Shown here in pieces: positions 6,850-13,558 of a stretch of 14,798 nucleotides of DNA. The DNA comes from JAABYT01 sp041581935. GTDB lineage: Bacteria > Pseudomonadota > Gammaproteobacteria > HK1. Location: positions 1-14,798 of the forward strand of contig JBFICP010000062.1 in NCBI GenBank assembly GCA_041581935.1. Reading direction: 5' to 3'. Positions within the stretch are counted from its first letter, which is position 1; each line of letters begins with the position of its first letter. The position numbers and the translations under genes are program-made. The notes under the pieces are model-generated. The model made no database searches, was not told the origin of the DNA, and saw nothing but the letters and a program-made list of their open reading frames with translations.

Positions 6850-7287
6850 TTATTTCCGATCCTCGTCCGGGTTGCCGTCGAACGACACTTCGTCGACCCA
6901 CAGCTTCGGCTTTCCGTCGACTATGGCACCGTTGAGAAGGTAACGGCGTCCCGGCAGCGCGGTGAAAGACACGCCGTCGTGAGCCGGAGGCGTGTCCTTC
7001 ACAGCGCCCGTGATAATCGACAGCGCACCGAGACCCGAGATCAGCGCGCCCCCCGATACGCTGCGAAACTCGATCTTGACGCCGAGATAGTGGTCCCCGG
7101 GCGGGATCTGGCGCACGTGGGCCTCCGGCACGTTGACGACCTTGCCGTCGATGTTCTCGATGCTGAGCTTGAGGCTGACGTCGTCGGCACGCGCTACGAT
7201 CTCGGCCATTTCCTCGTCAGCGCAGACAGCGCCAACGGCGAGCAGGCTCACTGCCAACCAGGTGACGATTGATTTTGCCCCGACCAT
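6850..7287 (-). CDS. Small exported protein of unknown function
   Basis: 145 residues from the ATG at 7287; an upstream in-frame start at 7314 would put nine extra residues before the signal peptide and is less likely. A signal peptide (VGAKSIVTWLAVSLLAVGAV) ends at a probable signal peptidase I site after VCA; the cysteine lacks a proper lipobox. The mature part has a pattern seen in small secreted beta proteins: IDGK, then PPGDHYLGVKIEFR, a Gly/Ala-rich stretch (GGALISGLGALS), then ALPGRRYLLNGAIVDG and a terminal WVDEV. I do not recognise the family and see no catalytic motif. It lies 57 bases downstream of the ChaC-like gene and might be the last gene of that operon or independent. Confidence 0.75.
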   Translation of the reverse strand: MVGAKSIVTWLAVSLLAVGAVCADEEMAEIVARADDVSLKLSIENIDGKVVNVPEAHVRQIPPGDHYLGVKIEFRSVSGGALISGLGALSIITGAVKDTPPAHDGVSFTALPGRRYLLNGAIVDGKPKLWVDEVSFDGNPDEDRK

Positions 7288-7344
7288 GGCTAAACCATAG
7301 CACGCGGGCTGCACGCCGCGGCACGGCCGGCGACCGTCGCCGAA

Positions 7345-8016
7345 CTACCGGCGGTAAGCCCGAACCCGTTCCGCCATGGCCTCGAGGCGCCGGTCCTGCA
7401 GGCCGAGCTCGGCAAGATGCGCGACGGTCTCGAACAGATAGTCACGACATGGGCCCATGGGCCCCGTGGCCGTGGCGATGTGGCGCGTAATCGTGTCCTC
7501 GGACAGGCGACCGGCATAGCGGCGGTTCTCACGGTTGATCACGAAGGTGATGGCGGGTACGCACTCGCTTGCGCTGCGCGCCCGCACCCAGGTCGGGCGA
7601 TAGGCACCGGTGAACATCTCCCGCCGCCACAGGATGTCGAGCTCGGTTTCGACCGCTTGCGCGGCGATCCGGAATGCAACGCCACGGCACGCGCCACCGT
7701 GCTCGAGCCCCAGCATCAGGCCGGGATTATCGCTCGTACCTCGACCGAGCGGTGACCACAGGCAGAATCGCCGGTGGTAACCATGGATTCGGGCGACGCG
7801 CTTTTCGACGAAGTGAAAGGCTGGATTCCAGATGAGTGAGCCGTAGCCGAAAACCCACACATCTGCGCCAGCCGGGGCCTCGGCAAGCGTCGCTCGCAAC
7901 GATGCCGTGCGCTCGGAGTCCGGCAGCACCATGGCGCGCAGCTGCGGATTGCGCATGATGTATTCGCGGATGCTGCCGTCGAGGATTGCCTCGCGCGTGA
8001 GTGCCGGTGTTTTCAT
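7345..8016 (-). CDS. ChaC-like gamma-glutamylcyclotransferase
   Basis: 223 residues. The substrate-binding loop VFGYGSLIWNPAF (YGSL at 58-61) and the catalytic Glu133 in LWRREM are characteristic of ChaC proteins, which cleave glutathione to 5-oxoproline and Cys-Gly in the cytoplasm. Further family parts are GYHRRFCLWS, RGTSDNPGLMLGL and GPCRDYLFETVAHL. About 45 residues precede the core, as in bacterial ChaC. The start lies six bases after the stop of the amidohydrolase gene, so it is almost certainly co-transcribed with that catabolic set. This suggests a role in handling a gamma-glutamyl compound rather than general glutathione turnover, but that is inference. Confidence 0.9.
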   Translation of the reverse strand: MKTPALTREAILDGSIREYIMRNPQLRAMVLPDSERTASLRATLAEAPAGADVWVFGYGSLIWNPAFHFVEKRVARIHGYHRRFCLWSPLGRGTSDNPGLMLGLEHGGACRGVAFRIAAQAVETELDILWRREMFTGAYRPTWVRARSASECVPAITFVINRENRRYAGRLSEDTITRHIATATGPMGPCRDYLFETVAHLAELGLQDRRLEAMAERVRAYRR

Positions 8017-8022
8017 TTTCGA

Positions 8023-9657
8023 TCAAGCGTCGCGCCGGTAGCGGATGATTCCACCGACGATGGTCATATCGACGCGCACGTCGCGGATTGCGTCGGCGGA
8101 TATGGTGAAAAAGTCTCGATCGAGCACGGCCAGATCGGCGACCTTGCCCGTTTCCAGGGACCCCTTGATATGCTCTTCACGCCCCGCGAACGCACCGAGG
8201 ACCGTGTACGCGCGTAACGCCTCGGTGGCCGTTACCGCCTGCGACTCATCGAGCGACTGTCCGCTGTCGGTCTTGCGGTTGACCATCGACCACATGGCGG
8301 TGAACGGGTTCGGTGAGCAGACCCAGGCGTCGGAGTGGCCGGGTGCCGGTATGCCGCGGTCGACGAGCGTGCGATGCGGCCACATCCAACGCATGGCCTG
8401 CGCCCCGCGGTTGGCCCGATAGGCATCGCCGAGCTCGTACATGAAGCCGGTCGCCGACGAATCCACAGCCTTCAAGCGATCGAGGCGTTCGAGAATCGCC
8501 GGCGTCACGTAGCAACAGTGCTCGACCCGCATGCGGTGATCCGCACGCGGATGCTCGGCGAGCGCCGCTTCGATGACGTCCAGAGCGAAATCGATACCGC
8601 GGTCGCCGACACCTTCCACCATCACCAGCAGCCCGGCCGCGTGCGCCGCGCACGCTCGCCGTTTGAGGTCGTCGAGCTCGTAGAGCAGGATGCCCGTGTT
8701 GCATGCGGGTTCCCCCTCGACCGGCGTGCCCTGGTAGGGTTCGTAGTAGGCCGCCGTGCGCCCGCTCGTGGAGCAATCCGGACACCATTCGACTCCGATG
8801 ATGCGAAGCCAGTCGTCGCCGAATCCCGAACGAATGCCGGCTTTCACGAACGCCTCCACGAGACCGTCCTCGCGGCCGCTGACGATGATGCCGACGCGCA
8901 CGGGCAGACGCCCCTGCTCGTGCAGCTGCTGATAGGCGCGTATGCCGACCGCGCCCGTGAGCGAGTTGTATACGCTCGTCACCCCGTGGGAGAGGAACTC
9001 GTCGAAGACCGCGCCCAGACCCGCGCAGACGGTTTCGGGCGTGTCCGTGGCGTGAACGCGATCGAGGAATAGGTGAGTCGCGGCCTCTCGCACCAGCCCG
9101 GTGAAGGCGCCGCCCGCGGGATGCCGGTCGAAGCGACCGAAGGGCGGATCGTCGGTGTCGGCGCCGATACCCAGGGCGGCGAATGCGGCCGAGCTCGCCA
9201 GACCGAGATGGCCGTCGGTGCGAAGAATAAATACCGGCCGGCCGTGTCCGGCGCGGTCGAGCTCCGCGAGCGTCGGGTATCCGCCGCTCTTGTTCTCGTT
9301 CAAGCGATAGCCGAGAAACCACTCATCCTCACCGAGCGACGCGCACACCGATTCGATGCGCGCCAGCAGTGCCTCTCGAGATTGAATGTACGCGGGACTC
9401 AGATCCTGCCAACGGGCGATCCGTGCCGCGTAGCTATCCGGGTGACAATGCGAATCGACGATACCCGGAATCGCGGTGCGGCCGCCGAGATCGATGGTGC
9501 ACGTGTCCGATCCGGCGAGCGCTGCCACGGACACGTCGTCACCCGTTGCAACGATTCGCCCATCGCGCGCCGCCAGCGCGCTCACGAAGCGTTCCGACGC
9601 GTCAAGAGTGGCAATCTTGCCGTTCTTGACAATCAAATCCGCGTGCAGAGCATTCAT
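8023..9657 (-). CDS. YtcJ-type amidohydrolase (amidohydrolase 3 family) with altered metal-site residues
   Basis: 544 residues, normal family length, no signal peptide. Family landmarks: N-terminal beta sandwich (DLIVKNGKIATLDASERFVS), GIVDSHCHP with metal ligands His70 and His72, RTDGHLGLASSAA, RVEHCC with His380, HSDAWV with Asp443, and C-terminal GSLETGKVADLAVLDRDFF. Two positions differ from the usual pattern. The lysine of the GIK-x-ADG segment, which bridges the metals as a carbamate in many members, is Glu290 (GVEWCPDCSTSGRTAA), and the histidine of the HAIGD motif is Glu348 (VEGVGD). The family hydrolyses C-N bonds such as N-substituted formamides; the substrate here is unknown, and the changes may mean a different metal content. 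It sits 63 bases after the class V aminotransferase gene and six before the ChaC-like gene. Confidence 0.88.
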   Translation of the reverse strand: MNALHADLIVKNGKIATLDASERFVSALAARDGRIVATGDDVSVAALAGSDTCTIDLGGRTAIPGIVDSHCHPDSYAARIARWQDLSPAYIQSREALLARIESVCASLGEDEWFLGYRLNENKSGGYPTLAELDRAGHGRPVFILRTDGHLGLASSAAFAALGIGADTDDPPFGRFDRHPAGGAFTGLVREAATHLFLDRVHATDTPETVCAGLGAVFDEFLSHGVTSVYNSLTGAVGIRAYQQLHEQGRLPVRVGIIVSGREDGLVEAFVKAGIRSGFGDDWLRIIGVEWCPDCSTSGRTAAYYEPYQGTPVEGEPACNTGILLYELDDLKRRACAAHAAGLLVMVEGVGDRGIDFALDVIEAALAEHPRADHRMRVEHCCYVTPAILERLDRLKAVDSSATGFMYELGDAYRANRGAQAMRWMWPHRTLVDRGIPAPGHSDAWVCSPNPFTAMWSMVNRKTDSGQSLDESQAVTATEALRAYTVLGAFAGREEHIKGSLETGKVADLAVLDRDFFTISADAIRDVRVDMTIVGGIIRYRRDA

Positions 9658-9720
9658 GAGTCGGTCGGCTACTCAGTTCTCTTTCCGCGTGAGACAGGCG
9701 CCGCACCTTGCGATTGCGCG

Positions 9721-10953
9721 CTATACGACTGCGTCCAGTGCTTCGATGAATCGCCGCACCTCGTCGACAGTATTGTAATGCACCATGGAAAATCGCAGAA
9801 CGCCTCTCGCCGGATCGATGCCCAGGGCGTCCACGCAACGATAGCCGTAAAAGTGACCGTGTCCCACGCAAAAACCGCGCGCTGCCAGCTGCGACGCGAT
9901 GTCCGCGGGATCGGCGCCCGTCACGGTCACCGAGAACGTCGGTGCTCTCTGGTGAACATCACTCGAGCGTCGGCCGATGATGCGAACGTCCGCACGTCCC
10001 GACAGATATTCGAGCATCGGTTTCATGAGAGACGATTCCTGCTTCCTGAATAATTCATAGACCTTTTCGAGACGTGCACGCAGGTCGTTGTCTTGCGCCC
10101 CGAAGTGATGCGCGTACACCGCTTCGAGGTAGTCGACGATCCCAGCGATGGAAGCCGCCGATTCGTAACTCAATCCACCCGGATGGAGCTTGGCGGGAAC
10201 GCTGTTTTCGTGAAAGAAATGATTCTGGTTTCGCGCGGCTTCGATATGCTCGCGCTTCGCGTACATCACGCCCAGGTGCGGGCCGTACATCTTGTAGACA
10301 CTAAAAAGATAGAAATCCACGTCCAATGCTTTCATGTCCGGCAAATTGTGGGCGACGGCGGCGACACCATCGACGCAGACCATGGCGCCGACCGCATGCG
10401 CCATCGCGGTGACTGCACGGACGTCGTTCACGGTTGCGACGATATTCGAAACGTGAGGGAAGCAGACGAGCCTCGTGCGCTCGTTCAGCAGGCCCTCGAG
10501 TGCGCCGACATCTAAGTCGCCGCTTCGTGCATCGATACGCCACTCGCGCACGACCACGCCATGCTCGGCGAGGCGACGCCAGGCGCCGCCGTTCGCTTCG
10601 TGATCCTGGTTGGTGACGACGATTTCGCAACCCGGCTCGAGAAGGGGCGCAAGCGCGTGCGCCAGCACGTAGACATTGAGGGTGGTGGACGGACCGATGA
10701 CGATCTCGTCGCGATCGGCATTGATGGCCTTCGACATGAGATCGTGTGCCCGGTCAAGGCGCTCGCGGGCGCTTCGCGACGAGGCGAAGCGCCAACCAGG
10801 CTGGCATTGGCAATCGCGCATGTAGCCGTCGAGGGCCTCGATGACCTGGCGTGGGGCATAGGATCCGCCGGCGTTCTCGAAATACACCTCGCCGTTGGCG
10901 AGCGGAGGAAAAAAGCTCCGGCAGAATTCCACGTCCAGCGTCGAGTTCGACAT
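9721..10953 (-). CDS. Class V aminotransferase / cysteine desulfurase-like PLP enzyme (VC1184-type subfamily)
   Basis: 410 residues. The frame is open to 11871, but the upstream 306 codons only shadow the M24 gene; the ATG at 10953 has GGAG eight bases upstream and gives the family N-terminus. Fold-type I features: VYFENAGGSYAPRQVI, the VTNQDHEANGGAW segment with His118 stacking over PLP, Asp195 in VCVDGVAAVAHN, and the Schiff-base Lys221 in LFSVYKMYGPHLGVMY. The wording of these motifs fits the VC1184-like subfamily rather than SufS or IscS, and no mobile cysteine loop for persulfide transfer is evident, so a lyase or aminotransferase role is as likely as desulfuration. It starts 14 bases after the M24 gene. 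Confidence 0.88.
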   Translation of the reverse strand: MSNSTLDVEFCRSFFPPLANGEVYFENAGGSYAPRQVIEALDGYMRDCQCQPGWRFASSRSARERLDRAHDLMSKAINADRDEIVIGPSTTLNVYVLAHALAPLLEPGCEIVVTNQDHEANGGAWRRLAEHGVVVREWRIDARSGDLDVGALEGLLNERTRLVCFPHVSNIVATVNDVRAVTAMAHAVGAMVCVDGVAAVAHNLPDMKALDVDFYLFSVYKMYGPHLGVMYAKREHIEAARNQNHFFHENSVPAKLHPGGLSYESAASIAGIVDYLEAVYAHHFGAQDNDLRARLEKVYELFRKQESSLMKPMLEYLSGRADVRIIGRRSSDVHQRAPTFSVTVTGADPADIASQLAARGFCVGHGHFYGYRCVDALGIDPARGVLRFSMVHYNTVDEVRRFIEALDAVV

Positions 10954-10961
10954 CGATTGCA

Positions 10962-10965
10962 CTCC
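10962..10965 (-). promoter_or_regulatory. Ribosome binding site deciding the start of the class V PLP gene
   Basis: GGAG on the minus strand, eight bases before the ATG at 10953, overlapping the region just before the end of the upstream M24 gene. It settles the start within a frame that stays open for 306 more codons upstream. Confidence 0.75.
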
Positions 10966-10967
10966 GT

Positions 10968-12125
10968 TCAGTGTTTGACCATGAGATCGAGGGGCAGCCG
11001 CGTCAGGGACTCGGCGCCGGACTCGTTTATCAGCACGGTGTTGCCGAGCCCCATGGCGAGACCCGTGTTGTGATCGCCGAGCATGACATGAGGAAAGAAC
11101 ACCATGCCGGGCCGCATCACCAGCGGATTGCCCGCATAAATCATCGGGGGTACGTCCATCCAGCTCGGCCGGTACGTGGCTCCCAGTGAGTAACCACAGG
11201 CGGCGTAGCGCTGCTCGGCGTAACCCGCCCTGTCGAGCATGCGCCGGTGCACCTCGTCGACACGTCCGAGGGGCTCTCCGGGCACGAAGGCGGCAAGCAT
11301 CGCCGTCAAAGTCTCCTCCACCAGCGCGTGAAGGCTCCGCTGCTTGGCAGAAGGCATTCCGACGGTGATGAAGCGCTCGATGCAGCAGGTATATCGCCGG
11401 TAGGCGGCGGCGAGCTCGATCATGATCTGATCTTCGGCCTGGAGCTCCCTGGCGCCACCGACGCCACGCCCGTAGATCGCGCGGTGACCGGAATTGACCA
11501 GCGGGCCGGCCGGCGGCACGTCGCCGCCCCCGGCGAGCATGGCGCCGAGGCTGGCCGCTGCCAGCACGCTGTCGGCAATGCCCGGTCGCGCCTGCTCGAA
11601 CACCGCCTGCACGGCGGCGTCGGCAAGCGTGGCGGCGGTGCGAACCAGCGCAATCTCGCTCTCGGACTTCACCAGACGCAGGCCGCGCACCAGATCGGAG
11701 GCATCGACGAGATCGCAGACACCCGCGAGCGCGTCTTTGACCAGCACGTAGCTGGCACCGGTGAGACCGTAGTTGTCGAGCTCGATTCCGATGCGACCGC
11801 CGTCGAGTTCCCTGTCCTCGAGTATTGTCCTCAGATCCTCCGCGGGATTCGCATCCTGCGCGTTCAGCCATACGCGAACATCATCGATGCCGGAGGTGTC
11901 GCGGGCCTGAGCCACATCGGGTAGACGGCACAGCAACGTCACCGGTGCATCGTCCGCCGGCAGCACCGCGCACTGAAAGAACACGTAGCCGCCGCCGTCG
12001 TAACCGAACAGGTAGTAGTGGCTCTCCTGGGCAAAGACAAGCAGCGCCGAGAGATCCCGGTCGCGCATTTGCGCACGTGCGGCGGCAATACGTTGCGCGT
12101 ACTCCTCGCGCGCGAAAGCACTCAT
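10968..12125 (-). CDS. M24 (creatinase/ectoine hydrolase-like) hydrolase lacking metal ligands
   Basis: 385 residues with the two-domain layout of creatinase-type M24 proteins: an N-terminal domain (about 1-150) with LSALLVFAQESHYYLFGYD, then a pita-bread domain starting near the LRLVKSESEIALVRTAA helix. The five metal ligands of M24 aminopeptidases appear to be replaced: the first Asp by Glu (MIELAAAYRRY, Glu237), the second in the CCIERF segment (247-251), the His in GYSLG (Tyr312), the Glu in FFPHVML, and the last Glu in GLGNTV. Creatinase, which uses no metal, shows the same kind of loss, and the wording near the second half resembles ectoine hydrolase (DoeA). A C-N hydrolase role is likely, with substrate unknown. 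Its ATG overlaps the amidase stop by four bases (ATGA), so translation is coupled. Confidence 0.85.
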   Translation of the reverse strand: MSAFAREEYAQRIAAARAQMRDRDLSALLVFAQESHYYLFGYDGGGYVFFQCAVLPADDAPVTLLCRLPDVAQARDTSGIDDVRVWLNAQDANPAEDLRTILEDRELDGGRIGIELDNYGLTGASYVLVKDALAGVCDLVDASDLVRGLRLVKSESEIALVRTAATLADAAVQAVFEQARPGIADSVLAAASLGAMLAGGGDVPPAGPLVNSGHRAIYGRGVGGARELQAEDQIMIELAAAYRRYTCCIERFITVGMPSAKQRSLHALVEETLTAMLAAFVPGEPLGRVDEVHRRMLDRAGYAEQRYAACGYSLGATYRPSWMDVPPMIYAGNPLVMRPGMVFFPHVMLGDHNTGLAMGLGNTVLINESGAESLTRLPLDLMVKH

Positions 12126-13495
12126 GGACGATGATAGGACTCGAGGATCCAGCGCGCGATTCCAGCCCCACGCGCGTCGCCGTGTGCGAAGCCCATGAGC
12201 TGAAAGCCGAGCGGCATGCCGTCGACGGCCATCAGCGGCAGACTGAACGCCGGCGCGCCGGCAACGGAAGCGGGCGCGTTGAAAACCGGATCGCCGGTGG
12301 AGTCGAGTCCCCGGGGCGCGATACCGGACTGTGACAGGGTCACCAGCCCATCGACCACCGGCTCGAGCGCCGCCAGGCGTGCCTTGACGTCGGCGCGCCG
12401 TGCCAGGGCCTGCCGATAACGATCCGGTGACATCTTCTCACCCCGCTCGAGGCGGCCTCGCATGTGATCGCTCAGCTTACCTGGCCCCATCTCGCGGTAC
12501 ACGTTCAACGGCCAGCGCAACTCATACTCGCACAGGTCGTGAGACAGCTGCTTGGCACCGGCGATGGCGGACTCGAACTCGGCAATCGCCGGATGGTCGT
12601 CGGCGCCGAGGATCGCAACGCCCCGATCGTCGAGCCACGCAATCACCTTCTCGAATGCGCCTCGCGTGTCCGCTTCAGTATCGGCCCATCCGTCGGTGGC
12701 GATTCGCGCCAGTCGCGCGGGACGCGCCGCCGGGGCCAGGGCCCGATCGCCGAAAAGCCCGGGCTGACCGGGATCCCCGCCGGCACCGTCGTGAATGGCA
12801 TGAGCAACGGCCCAGGCGTCGGCGAGACTGCCGGCGTGCACGCCGAGATGGCTTTGGCTCAGCGCCGAGTGTCCGCCGCCGCGATTGAGTGCGCCGAAGG
12901 TCGGCTTGATGGCAACGTTGCCGCAGAAACCCGCCGGGCGAATGATGGACCCGACCACCTGGCTGCCGATGGCAGCCGGCAGCATGCCGGCGCCGACGGC
13001 CGCCGCCGAGCCGCTCGAGGAGCCGCCCGGGGTGCGCTCGACGTCGAAGGGATTGGTCGTCGGACCGGGATGCGACATGCCGAGCTCCGTGGTCACGGTC
13101 TTACCGACGATGACGGCGCCGGCTTCGCGCAACGCGTGCACGTGGGCGGCATCGCGAAACGATTGGTGTCCTTTCCAGATGGGGCTGCCCATTTCCACCG
13201 GCATATCCCGGGTCTCGAACAAATCCTTGATACCGATCGGCATGCCGTCGACCGGCGACAGCGGCTTGCCCGCGCGGTAGCGGGTCGTCGACGCGTCGGC
13301 CGCCGCGCGCGCACCTTCGACGTTCAAGTTGACGAATGCCTTGACCACCAGCTCGCGCGCGTCGATGACCTCGAGACATTCCTCGAGGTAATCGCGCGGC
13401 GTGGTGGAGCCGTCGAGAAAATGCGCTATTGCATCGTGAAATGTGCGCAGGCGGTAGATCGCCGGATCGTAGTCATGCGAAACCTTGGTATCCAT
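12122..13495 (-). CDS. Amidase (amidase signature family)
   Basis: 457 residues from the ATG at 13495, which has a purine-rich AGGGGGA about nine bases upstream; a further in-frame start at 13543 would run through a REP-like palindrome and is rejected. The Ser-cisSer-Lys triad is complete: Lys90 in PIGIKDLFETRD, Ser159 in TPGGSSSGSAAAV, and nucleophile Ser183 in GSQVVGSIIRPAGFCG. Further family parts are AFVNLN, GAVIVGKTVTTELGMS, KPTFGALNRGG and the C-terminal LPLMAVDGMPLGFQLMG. Such enzymes hydrolyse amides to acid and ammonia in the cytoplasm. It lies between the TPP enzyme gene (63-base gap) and the M24 gene (4-base overlap). It could also consume amides from the nitrile hydratase encoded 6.5 kb downstream, which is inference. 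Confidence 0.92.
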   Translation of the reverse strand: MDTKVSHDYDPAIYRLRTFHDAIAHFLDGSTTPRDYLEECLEVIDARELVVKAFVNLNVEGARAAADASTTRYRAGKPLSPVDGMPIGIKDLFETRDMPVEMGSPIWKGHQSFRDAAHVHALREAGAVIVGKTVTTELGMSHPGPTTNPFDVERTPGGSSSGSAAAVGAGMLPAAIGSQVVGSIIRPAGFCGNVAIKPTFGALNRGGGHSALSQSHLGVHAGSLADAWAVAHAIHDGAGGDPGQPGLFGDRALAPAARPARLARIATDGWADTEADTRGAFEKVIAWLDDRGVAILGADDHPAIAEFESAIAGAKQLSHDLCEYELRWPLNVYREMGPGKLSDHMRGRLERGEKMSPDRYRQALARRADVKARLAALEPVVDGLVTLSQSGIAPRGLDSTGDPVFNAPASVAGAPAFSLPLMAVDGMPLGFQLMGFAHGDARGAGIARWILESYHRP

Positions 13496-13510
13496 GTATC
13501 TTATTCCCCC

Positions 13511-13538
13511 TGCAGGAGCGAGCTTGGTCGCGCCTGCA
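13511..13538. repeat. REP-like palindrome in the TPP enzyme/amidase gap
   Basis: TGCAGG-A-GCGA (13511-13521), loop GCTTGG (13522-13527), then TCGC-G-CCTGCA (13528-13538): a 6+4 bp stem with one A/G mismatch. The core AGGAGCGAGCTTGGTCGCG is close to Pseudomonas-type REP sequences (GGAGCGAGCTTGCTCGCGA). It fills most of the 63-base gap and may affect transcript stability or attenuate between the two genes. Confidence 0.6.
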
Positions 13539-13558
13539 TGCAACCATCGATGAGGCGT

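Noticed and set aside
9073..10053. 326-codon open frame on the + strand spanning parts of the amidohydrolase and PLP genes
   Set aside because: Crosses two well-supported genes on the opposite strand and has no family motifs.
9721..10953. Call as IscS/SufS cysteine desulfurase
   Set aside because: The motifs fit the VC1184-like subfamily, no persulfide-forming cysteine loop is evident, and no Fe-S cluster genes are nearby.
10954..11871. Upstream in-frame extension of the class V PLP enzyme, suggesting a 716-residue fusion
   Set aside because: The extra part is Arg-rich shadow sequence of the M24 gene; a good GGAG site and the family N-terminus place the start at 10953.
10968..12125. Call as Xaa-Pro aminopeptidase
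   Set aside because: The metal ligands required for M24 peptidases are not present.
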